Source of the DNA: Euryarchaeota archaeon UBA102
GTDB lineage: Archaea; Thermoplasmatota; Poseidoniia; MGIII; CG-Epi1
Length of the DNA stretch: 7,180 nucleotides
NCBI GenBank assembly: GCA_002509225.1
Contig: DAHL01000036.1
Coordinates: 1 to 7,180 of the forward strand
Direction: 5' to 3'
Position 1 is the first letter of the stretch, and every line of letters starts with the position of its first letter. This document shows positions 1-6,017 of this stretch, piece by piece. The translations under genes were made by a program, and so were the position numbers. The notes beneath the pieces are model-generated. The model made no database searches. It was not told where the DNA came from and saw only the letters and a list, made by a program, of their open reading frames with translations.

Positions 1-2
1 GA

Positions 3-362
3 GAATCTGTAATAGAAGCAGCTATCAGAGAAGCTAATGAAGAGATAGGTATACGAATTGAAGATGTAGAAATAATAGGTACACTTTCAGAATTAGTAAT
101 ACCCATCAGTAGTTACAGAGTTGTACCTGTAATTGGCAAAATGAAAGGGGGGCAAAAATTCAAAAAAAATCCAGATGAAGTTCAAGAGATAGTTATAATT
201 GAAATGGATGAATTGAAAAAGAAAGAAGTGATTAAGAGTGAAGAACGTACATTTAATGGTGTAAAGGTAAAGATACCTTTCTATGAAATGAATAAGGAGA
301 AAATCTGGGGAGCAACTGCGATGATATTATCAGAATTAATGCAAATTCTTGATGAAGATTAA
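3..362 (+). CDS. Nudix hydrolase, CoA pyrophosphatase-like (3' part only)
   Basis: The open frame enters from the left edge, so the N-terminus is missing; 119 codons and a TAA stop are visible. The first visible residues are the second half of a Nudix box: an initial Glu, seven residues, then REANEEIGI, matching the ExxxxxxxREUxEExGU part of the consensus. The metal-binding REUxEE core is intact; the GX5 half lies outside the window. Downstream features resemble the CoA diphosphatase (NudL/YeaB) subfamily: a Pro-Val-(I/V)-Gly segment (VVPVIG), an NPDEV motif, a late FY segment and the C-terminal IWGATAMIL, which corresponds to the family's IWG-T-A-IL ending. Such enzymes cleave CoA to 3',5'-ADP and phosphopantetheine in the cytosol. 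The subfamily call is inference, because the diagnostic N-terminal CoA signature is not visible; another Nudix specificity is possible. An internal ATG at 141 is not the true start, since the frame is open and conserved well before it. Confidence 0.85.
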   Translation, partial: ESVIEAAIREANEEIGIRIEDVEIIGTLSELVIPISSYRVVPVIGKMKGGQKFKKNPDEVQEIVIIEMDELKKKEVIKSEERTFNGVKVKIPFYEMNKEKIWGATAMILSELMQILDED

Positions 363-1273
363 AATAGATTTTGCAAAGGAGCTACTAGAACGGTTGTAAA
401 TAAATCACCTATCAAAATACTAAAAATCAAGCCAATAGTTAAAGGAATAATATATGGAACTTTTAGACTTACCCACGGTTTGTCGATACCGGCTTCCTCG
501 AGAGAATTCCAAATTTTATCTTCTGGTTCACCTCTTGTAACATAAGCAGTAAGGACTTTTTTGCCGTTTATTATTCTTTCTAATGGCCAAACGAAACTAT
601 TGCGAGCATCGGAGATTGGCATTCTAACACCTACAAACATTTGTAAATATGGAGAAGAAAAATCTCCACGAATCATGTTTAAAATAAAAAGAGTTAATGG
701 GATTGCTAAATACACCAATAAAGAATTCATAAAGACAACGAATGGGAATGGGAAACCTCTAGAATCGAATGCTGTAATAATATCTGAATTGATTGAAGGG
801 TTGAAAGGAACTAAGAGTGCCAAAGTCATAATTGCTTTTACATCGGCACCCCCTATAGTTGGACCATAATAATACCAAACATACATTAGAATAATCAATA
901 TGGAAATAGAAAAAAGATCGACCGCTCTGAGTGAATTTTCAGAAAGGCTATCTATATCAGAAAAATATATGAAAGCTACGAATAAAATGCCTGCTAAAAT
1001 TTGTGCACCCTTCCATGCTTGAAGATATTTTTCTTCTAATTCATATTCATCTATAAATGCATTGTAAAATAAGATAGAAGAAACGAAAACGATAGCCCAG
1101 TTTGTCCATGGGTCGCCTTCTAAAAATAAATCTAAAATTAATAAACTGATTGCAAAGGAACCGGAATAAATCCAAACATTATTTGAAACGCGTCTAGTGA
1201 CCCAATCGCTTTTTGAAGCGTATAAGAGCATGGCGACGCAGAAAATTGCTCGTAGATTGTTTAGCTGTTCCAT
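359..1273 (-). CDS. Archaeal prepilin/preflagellin peptidase (A24 family)
   Basis: A 304-residue polytopic membrane protein. It carries both catalytic aspartates of A24 aspartic peptidases: D23 in KSDWVTRRVSN near the end of the first helix, and D144 in GGADVKA, the archaeal form of the GxGD motif. Hydrophobic segments lie near residues 8-20, 33-50, 60-75, 90-105, 118-137, 144-157, 175-200 and 272-298. The C-terminal region (about 205-300) has DARNSFVWPLE, a small soluble segment, then KVPYIIPLTIGLIFS, which resembles the archaeal A24 type II C-terminal domain (Arc_PepC_II). Family members remove class III signal peptides from archaellins, pilins and sugar-binding proteins at the inner face of the membrane. 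No pilin, ATPase or archaellum gene adjoins it here, so its substrates are encoded elsewhere. A TATA-like box sits 26 bp before the ATG. It lies 49 bp downstream of the aldehyde dehydrogenase gene on the same strand. Its TAA overlaps the Nudix stop by 4 bp. Confidence 0.93.
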   Translation of the reverse strand: MEQLNNLRAIFCVAMLLYASKSDWVTRRVSNNVWIYSGSFAISLLILDLFLEGDPWTNWAIVFVSSILFYNAFIDEYELEEKYLQAWKGAQILAGILFVAFIYFSDIDSLSENSLRAVDLFSISILIILMYVWYYYGPTIGGADVKAIMTLALLVPFNPSINSDIITAFDSRGFPFPFVVFMNSLLVYLAIPLTLFILNMIRGDFSSPYLQMFVGVRMPISDARNSFVWPLERIINGKKVLTAYVTRGEPEDKIWNSLEEAGIDKPWVSLKVPYIIPLTIGLIFSILIGDLFTTVLVAPLQNLF

Positions 1274-1294
1274 AATTAGGAAAGATTGTGGGGG

Positions 1295-1304
1295 ATAATA
1301 TGTA
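1295..1304 (-). promoter_or_regulatory. TATA-like box of the prepilin peptidase gene
   Basis: On the minus strand this reads ACATATTATC, centred about 26 bp before the ATG at 1273. That is the expected TATA-to-start distance in archaea, so it implies a leaderless transcript and a promoter separate from the aldehyde dehydrogenase gene upstream. No Shine-Dalgarno precedes this ATG. Confidence 0.4.
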
Positions 1305-1322
1305 CTACGGGTAATCTGAATA

Positions 1323-2840
1323 TTAATCTAAATTGAATTCTATACCTTGTGCTAAAGGTAAATCGCTAGACCAATTAATCGTATTCGTTTGTCTACGCAT
1401 ATACACCTTCCATGAATCACTACCAGCCTCTCTTCCACCGCCAGTATCTTTTTCTCCACCAAAAGCACCACCAATTTCTGCTCCGGAAGTCCCTATATTG
1501 ACATTGGCTATTCCACAATCACTTCCTCTGTGACTTAGAAATTCCTCCATAGCAGACATATTACTAGTAAATATGGAAGATGAAAGACCTTGATCAACGC
1601 TATTGTGCATATCTATAGCAGAATCTAAATCATCAAAAGAAAAGATATAGAGTATAGGGGCGAAAGTTTCTTCCCTCACAATCTCCATTTCTTTATTTGC
1701 TTGAACTAGTGTTGGTTCAACAAAACACCCATCTCCATCAAGGACGTTGCCACCGTATAGTATTTTACCGCCTTCATTTTTTATTGTGTCTATAGCTTGG
1801 ACATAAGTATCCCTAGCAGATGAGTCTACTAGCGGACCCATTAAAGTTGATGAATCGAGTGGATTGCCGATTCTAACTTGTTTGTAACTATTCGTTAGTT
1901 TTTCTGTAAATTTATCTGCAATGCCTTTCTGTAAAAATATTCTTCTAGTTGATGTACAGCGTTGACCTGTAGTGCCGACTGCTCCAAAAAGAATAGCAGA
2001 CATAGCCATTTCGATGTCAGCATCATCCATCACAATGATTGCATTATTTCCACCGAGTTCTAACAAAGTACGTCCTAGACGCTTAGAGACTGCTGTGCCT
2101 ACTTTGCGTCCCATCGTACATGAACCTGTAGCAGAAACGAGAGGGAAACTACGATCATTTATCATTAAATCTCCAACTTCTCGACCCCTGCCTATCATCA
2201 AATTCATAACACCATCCCAGCCTAAAGGTTTCATAACTCTGTTAACTATTTTTTGAATAGCTACTGCTGTAAGAGGTGTTTTTGATGAAGGCTTCCAAAC
2301 CATAGTGTTTCCACACACTGCAGCTATCATTGCATTCCAAGCCCAGACTGCACCGGGAAAATTAAATGCTGTGATAATTCCAATATTACCTAAAGGATGC
2401 CACTGTTCATACATCCTATGTAATGGTCGTTCAGAATGCATAGTTTTTCCATATAATTGGCGACTGAGTCCGACAGCAAAATCGGCAATATCTATCATCT
2501 CTTGTACTTCACCTTCACCTTCAGCTTGAATTTTGCCCATTTCCCAAGAAATTAATTTTCCTAACGCCTCTTTGTGTTTTCTAAATTCTTCCCCTAAGAG
2601 TCTTACAACTTCCCCTCTCTTCGGTGCTGGTTCCATCCTCCATTTTTGAAAAATGCCTTTAGAATTTGAAATGATTGAATTATAATCTTCGGATGTGCAT
2701 TGTTTAACTGAAGCTATAGTTGAGCCATCTACAGGAGTTGTTGATTCTAAATTATCTCCAGAGCCTAACCAACCTGAAGAATAACCACCTAAGTTCTCAG
2801 AATCTATTCCTAGTTCTGAAAGGAAATCTAGTTGAGACAT
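1323..2840 (-). CDS. ALDH7-family aldehyde dehydrogenase (antiquitin / aminoadipate-semialdehyde dehydrogenase-like)
   Basis: A full-length 505-residue NAD(P)-dependent aldehyde dehydrogenase. Catalytic features are present: N160 in TAFNFPGAV, K183 in VWKPS, general base E261 in LELGGNNAI, nucleophile C295 in GQRCTSTRR, and E391 in REETFAPI. The double Asn after ELGG, the C-terminal NVNIGTSGAEIGGAFGGEK stretch, TGGGREAGSD, YMRRQTNTINW and the ending DLPLAQGIEF are hallmarks of the ALDH7 family and match remembered human ALDH7A1 sequence almost word for word. The N-terminus (LSELGI, then PAPKRGEVVR and EMGKI) also fits, supporting the ATG at 2840. ALDH7 enzymes oxidise alpha-aminoadipic semialdehyde (in equilibrium with piperideine-6-carboxylate) in lysine catabolism; related members act on other aldehydes. 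E100 in EMGKI and R294 before the catalytic Cys fall where ALDH7A1 contacts its substrate, which favours that activity, but no other lysine-degradation gene is in the window. It diverges from idi across a 70-bp spacer. Confidence 0.95.
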   Translation of the reverse strand: MSQLDFLSELGIDSENLGGYSSGWLGSGDNLESTTPVDGSTIASVKQCTSEDYNSIISNSKGIFQKWRMEPAPKRGEVVRLLGEEFRKHKEALGKLISWEMGKIQAEGEGEVQEMIDIADFAVGLSRQLYGKTMHSERPLHRMYEQWHPLGNIGIITAFNFPGAVWAWNAMIAAVCGNTMVWKPSSKTPLTAVAIQKIVNRVMKPLGWDGVMNLMIGRGREVGDLMINDRSFPLVSATGSCTMGRKVGTAVSKRLGRTLLELGGNNAIIVMDDADIEMAMSAILFGAVGTTGQRCTSTRRIFLQKGIADKFTEKLTNSYKQVRIGNPLDSSTLMGPLVDSSARDTYVQAIDTIKNEGGKILYGGNVLDGDGCFVEPTLVQANKEMEIVREETFAPILYIFSFDDLDSAIDMHNSVDQGLSSSIFTSNMSAMEEFLSHRGSDCGIANVNIGTSGAEIGGAFGGEKDTGGGREAGSDSWKVYMRRQTNTINWSSDLPLAQGIEFNLD

Positions 2841-2860
2841 AGATTAGCGACAAAATAGGG

Positions 2861-2871
2861 ACTTTAAGATA
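2861..2871 (-). promoter_or_regulatory. TATA-like box of the ALDH7 gene
   Basis: On the minus strand this reads TATCTTAAAGT, centred about 26 bp before the ATG at 2840, which again suits leaderless transcription. It lies in the 70-bp divergent spacer shared with idi. No Shine-Dalgarno is seen. Confidence 0.4.
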
Positions 2872-2882
2872 TTGACCTTTAC

Positions 2883-2892
2883 GTTAATAATG
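2883..2892 (+). promoter_or_regulatory. TATA-like box of the idi-prenyl synthase operon
   Basis: An A/T-rich GTTAATAATG segment centred about 24 bp before the idi ATG at 2911. It is the best TATA candidate in the divergent spacer for the plus direction. The match is modest; the position is the main support. The ATG inside it (2890) is in the idi frame but is followed at once by TGA and TAA, so it cannot be the start. Confidence 0.3.
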
Positions 2893-2910
2893 ACTGTCTG
2901 ATAATAGAAT

Positions 2911-3576
2911 ATGGAGTTAAACAAGTATGATTCTACACAAAATGAAATGATGTCAGAGATGTGTATACTTGTAGATGAACAAGACACCGTTATAGGTTCT
3001 GACTCTAAAAAAAACTGCCACTATCTTGAAGGAAAGCTCCATCGTGCATTTAGCGTTCTTCTTTTCAATAGTAGGGGTGAATTTTTATTGCAAAAAAGAG
3101 CTGGAAGTAAAATTACATTTCCTTCTTTTTGGGCGAATGCGTGTTGCAGCCACCCGTTGTATATTGATGAAGAGGTGAATGGTGGTATTGGGGTTAAAAA
3201 TGCCGCTATCAGAAAAATGGAGCAGGAATTAGGAGTTGAAAGAGGTGCCGTAGAACCCAGTGAATTAGAACTTATGACTCGAATGCATTATGAATCTAAA
3301 TTTGACGACGAATGGATAGAAAGGGAAATGGATTATATTTTAATATTAAAAAAAGACTTGAAATTGAATCCTAATCCTAATGAAATTGAGGAAGTTAGAT
3401 ATTTCGATATAAATAATCTTGATAAGTTTGTAAAAAATGCAAATAATGACGGAAATAAAATAGGTCCGTGGTTTAGATTGATAAACGATAACTTTCTATA
3501 TGAATGGTGGAAATCATTAGATAGAGTAACGGAAGCGAAAAATTTAGAAATACACAAATTTGGGAGGGTGAAATAA
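2911..3576 (+). CDS. idi: Isopentenyl-diphosphate delta-isomerase, type I
   Basis: A 221-residue Nudix-fold isomerase that interconverts isopentenyl and dimethylallyl diphosphate in the cytosol. Key residues align with E. coli Idi: metal ligands H37 and H44 (NCHYLEGKLHRAFS, with the same seven-residue spacing as H25/H32), catalytic C79 and H81 in NACCSHPL, acidic ligands E137 and E139 in WIEREMDYIL, and active-site W187 in GPWF. The degenerate Nudix helix is at about residues 97-109 (KNAAIRKMEQELG). Length and sequence are closer to eukaryotic IDI1 than to the about 180-residue E. coli enzyme: EMCILVDE near the N-terminus, KKNCH, LLQKR, the double Cys before SHPL, LNPNPNEI and a WW near the C-terminus. 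It is the first gene of an operon with the prenyl synthase; its TAA shares one base with the next ATG. The ATG at 2911 is the first in frame after an upstream stop. A TATA-like box about 24 bp upstream suggests a leaderless or nearly leaderless message. Confidence 0.96.
   Translation: MELNKYDSTQNEMMSEMCILVDEQDTVIGSDSKKNCHYLEGKLHRAFSVLLFNSRGEFLLQKRAGSKITFPSFWANACCSHPLYIDEEVNGGIGVKNAAIRKMEQELGVERGAVEPSELELMTRMHYESKFDDEWIEREMDYILILKKDLKLNPNPNEIEEVRYFDINNLDKFVKNANNDGNKIGPWFRLINDNFLYEWWKSLDRVTEAKNLEIHKFGRVK
3562..3571 (+). promoter_or_regulatory. Strong Shine-Dalgarno before the prenyl synthase start
   Basis: GGGAGGGTGA lies inside the last codons of idi, with GGAGG ending 8 nt and GGTGA ending 4 nt before the ATG at 3576. 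It matches the anti-Shine-Dalgarno end of 16S rRNA well and fixes the downstream start. Together with the TAATG overlap it indicates translational coupling. Confidence 0.75.
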
Positions 3577-4559
3577 TGGATCTTAAAGAAATTTTGAAAG
3601 AAAGAGGAGTACCTATTGAAAATGCACTTGAAGAATATCTTTCAGTTAGGCGGCCTAAAAAATTGTATGATGCCATGGGACATATTCCATTAGCTGGTGG
3701 TAAAAGATTAAGACCTATAATGGCAGTACTTATGTGTGAAATAGTTGGTGGAGATCCTGAAAGAGCTATCCCTTATGCAACTTCCCTTGAAACGATACAT
3801 AATTTTACTTTAGTTCATGATGATGTAATGGATGATGATGACCTTAGACATGGTGTTGATGCTTGTCATGTAGTTTATGGATTGCCTACTGCAATAAATG
3901 CAGGAGATGCACTTTTTGCATATGCTTTTGAAATGATAACAGATACAGAGGTTAGTAGTGATGTTAAAAATAGCTTGATTAGACATGTAGCAAGAACTGT
4001 AAGGGAGATTGCAGAAGGACAACAGATGGATATGGATTTTGAAGATATGACACACGTGTCTAGTGAAGAATATCTAAAAATGATAGAATTGAAAACTGCA
4101 ATTTTGTTTGGTGCCGCCGCATATGGTGGGGCTCTCATTGGGGGAATGGAAGAAAAGAGAGCGAATAAGTTAAGAGATATGGCCATATCTATTGGTTTAG
4201 GATTTCAAATATGGGATGATTACCTAGATGCTACTGCATCTGAAGAGCTTTTAGGAAAACCATCTGGCTCAGATATAGTACAAGGAAAAAGAACATTATT
4301 AGTTATTAAAGCTCTTGAAAAAACTGATGAAGAAAATGGAAGAAGATTGCAAGAGATATTGGATAAACAAAATAATGATGATAAAGAGATTGTAGAGGCG
4401 GTTGAAATAATGAAAGAATGCGGAGCACTGGATGAATGCAAAGAAATTGCTCTTGAACATCTAGAAAATGCAAAGAAAACTTTATCAGATTATTCTGATA
4501 CTGAAGCTAGGAAAGATTTAGAAGAATTGCTACGATTTATGGTAGAAAGAAAATATTGA
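3576..4559 (+). CDS. idsA: Geranylgeranyl diphosphate synthase (short-chain polyprenyl synthase)
   Basis: A 327-residue all-helical trans-isoprenyl diphosphate synthase. It shows the GGKRLRP allyl-binding segment (41-47), the first aspartate-rich motif DDVMD (82-86) followed by LRHG, the GQQMD element (148-152), the second aspartate-rich motif QIWDDYLD (D214, D215, D218) and the KPSGSD/GKRT lysine region (about 228-240). Residue -5 from the first Asp motif is F77 and there is no insertion inside that motif; this is the archaeal (type I) geranylgeranyl synthase pattern in which an aromatic residue limits the product to about C20. The enzyme would condense DMAPP or its elongation products with IPP to supply archaeal ether-lipid chains. 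Its start overlaps the idi stop (TAATG) and has a strong Shine-Dalgarno just upstream, so both are expected on one mRNA. Longer-chain or bifunctional FPP/GGPP activity cannot be excluded from sequence alone. Confidence 0.95.
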   Translation: MDLKEILKERGVPIENALEEYLSVRRPKKLYDAMGHIPLAGGKRLRPIMAVLMCEIVGGDPERAIPYATSLETIHNFTLVHDDVMDDDDLRHGVDACHVVYGLPTAINAGDALFAYAFEMITDTEVSSDVKNSLIRHVARTVREIAEGQQMDMDFEDMTHVSSEEYLKMIELKTAILFGAAAYGGALIGGMEEKRANKLRDMAISIGLGFQIWDDYLDATASEELLGKPSGSDIVQGKRTLLVIKALEKTDEENGRRLQEILDKQNNDDKEIVEAVEIMKECGALDECKEIALEHLENAKKTLSDYSDTEARKDLEELLRFMVERKY

Positions 4560-4570
4560 ACGACAGTATT

Positions 4571-4582
4571 ACCTAAATAACC
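4571..4582 (+). promoter_or_regulatory. TATA-like box before the GXGXG gene
   Basis: ACCTAAATAACC is centred about 23 bp before the ATG at 4600. If it is the promoter, transcription starts close to that ATG and the GTG at 4591 would lie outside the message. The element is a weak match, and read-through from the prenyl synthase gene is also possible. Confidence 0.3.
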
Positions 4583-4599
4583 GTGAAAAAGTGACCCAT

Positions 4600-6003
4600 A
4601 TGAATGACGTTTGGTCTCCTGCAGAAATAAATGGACGTTTGAGAGAGAGTTTGACTCAATCTGAAACGGCAAAAGTTAGTAACCTTGGAGGGCAAAATTC
4701 AGTAGCAGTATCGTTGCCTGAAAAAACATCTGTAGAATTTGATGGAATCGCTGGAGATCATTTTGGTGGATTGAATGAAGCTGCGAAAATAACAATGAAA
4801 GGTGATGTAGGTCGATTTTTAGCTAATGGAATGACTGGTGGAGAAATAACAATTATAGGAAATACTGGAACCGAAGCAGGTCATCAACTTAATGATGGAA
4901 TTCTGGCAATTCATGGTCAAGTTTCCGGTAACGCAGCGTCTTTTGTGAATGGTGGAATGTTTCTGATATCGGGAGGAGTATCGGGAGACTTGGGAACTGG
5001 AATGACTGGTGGTACTGTAGTAGTTATTGGAAATATAGGGGGCGATGTCGGTAAAATGATGAGTGGTGGGGAAATATACATATCTGGTAAAATTACAGAA
5101 ACGGACGATATGAAAATATCAGAAGTTGACCAAAATGATTTGAAAGATGTTAAAAAATTATTCAGAGAACAAGAAATCAACACCAGTGGATTGGATTTTA
5201 GAAGGATAGAGGCCGAACAAGTTGTAGAAGACTCTCCAATAAAATTTGATGAGCCAATTGGCCTTAGCGGTAGTTTGGTACTGATACCTGCTACAATTGA
5301 AAAAAGACCTGGAATAGATGGAATAGATGATGTTGATATCTCTATGAAAATTGGAGGTAAAGTATCTAAATCCCTCAAAATGAATTTGCCATTCTTATGG
5401 AATGGAGAAGAAGGACCCAAGATTTCAACATGGAGAATAGGAGATAGTGCACCTAAAGATATGAATAAAGCTAATTTGATTGTTATTGATTTAGTGCCGA
5501 ATAAGATAGCTAGACGATTTGATTTAGAAGGTGGAGAAGATTTGAAATTACTAGTAGAATTAGTTAGAGAAGGATCTCATGGAAATGCACCTGTAATGAT
5601 TCGAATATCCGGTGGAAATACTGGATCTGAAATGAAAATAATAGAAAAATCGAACTCAGATGGAGTGATAATTATGGAAAACTCTATTCCGATTGAAGCC
5701 GACATATCATCAATTAGAAAATATAAAAATATTCCAATCTTAATTGAAAGAAAGGAAGTTTCGGCAAAGGAAGCGATGAAATATTTAGCGTTAGGTGCAT
5801 CTGGAATATACATCACTAAAGATTGTAAACAGAAAACAATGAATGAACTTTCCAAAGAGATTAAGAGAATAATGAATGCAGTGGGAGTTCAAAATATCGC
5901 TAATTTAGGGATAGATTCTTTGAAAAGTCTTGACTACGAAACATCAGCACTCACGGGCGTGACTTTAGCTGGATATGATTCCATTATACCTCTTTGGAAA
6001 TAA
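4600..6003 (+). CDS. GXGXG beta-helix protein fused to a degenerate glutamate-synthase-like domain
   Basis: 467 residues from the ATG at 4600 (numbering used here). A GTG at 4591 in the same frame would add three residues; the ATG is preferred because a TATA-like box about 23 bp before it would put transcription start past the GTG. Residues about 45-165 form a right-handed beta-helix of the GXGXG type (as in glutamate synthase GltB domain 3 and formylmethanofuran dehydrogenase subunit C), with 19-20-residue repeats centred on NGMTGGEITIIGN, NDGILAIHG, NGGMFLISG, GMTGGTVVVIGN and MSGGEIYISG. Residues about 213-467 follow the outline of the glutamate synthase FMN domain: FDEPIGL and LIPATIEKRPG at its start, VMIRISGG and ALGASGIYI in the barrel, and a C-terminal IMNAVGVQNIANLG then LDYETSALTG segment. 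The FMN and 3Fe-4S motifs are not recognisable, and there is only one cysteine (C409). Catalysis is therefore doubtful; a scaffold or regulatory role is inference. It lies 40 bp after the prenyl synthase. Confidence 0.8.
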   Translation: MNDVWSPAEINGRLRESLTQSETAKVSNLGGQNSVAVSLPEKTSVEFDGIAGDHFGGLNEAAKITMKGDVGRFLANGMTGGEITIIGNTGTEAGHQLNDGILAIHGQVSGNAASFVNGGMFLISGGVSGDLGTGMTGGTVVVIGNIGGDVGKMMSGGEIYISGKITETDDMKISEVDQNDLKDVKKLFREQEINTSGLDFRRIEAEQVVEDSPIKFDEPIGLSGSLVLIPATIEKRPGIDGIDDVDISMKIGGKVSKSLKMNLPFLWNGEEGPKISTWRIGDSAPKDMNKANLIVIDLVPNKIARRFDLEGGEDLKLLVELVREGSHGNAPVMIRISGGNTGSEMKIIEKSNSDGVIIMENSIPIEADISSIRKYKNIPILIERKEVSAKEAMKYLALGASGIYITKDCKQKTMNELSKEIKRIMNAVGVQNIANLGIDSLKSLDYETSALTGVTLAGYDSIIPLWK

Positions 6004-6014
6004 AAAAAGAAATA
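6001..6014 (-). terminator. T-rich terminator after the membrane protein gene
   Basis: Read on the minus strand, the bases just after the membrane protein stop run ATTTCTTTTTTTA, a T-rich tract of the kind that ends archaeal transcripts without a hairpin. It lies in the 14-bp gap between convergent genes and overlaps the stop codon of the opposing gene. Activity in the plus direction is less clear; only a short TTTT follows the plus-strand gene. Confidence 0.45.
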
Positions 6015-6017
6015 ATT

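Noticed and set aside
561..869. Plus-strand open frame of about 100 codons antisense to the prepilin peptidase
   Set aside because: The minus-strand gene has catalytic motifs and membrane segments across the same bases; the plus frame has no motif or start signal.
3818..3842. GATGAT runs, possible tandem repeat
   Set aside because: They encode the aspartate-rich catalytic motif of the prenyl synthase and are explained by Asp codons.
4591..4599. GTG at 4591 as the start of the GXGXG gene
   Set aside because: Possible, but ATG at 4600 is a better codon and fits the TATA-like spacing; no Shine-Dalgarno supports the GTG.
4917..5420. Long open frame on the minus strand, about 167 codons, inside the GXGXG gene
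   Set aside because: It lies antisense to a repeat-rich, clearly coding region; its Pro/Ser/Ile-rich translation is the mirror of Gly-rich repeats and looks like no protein family.
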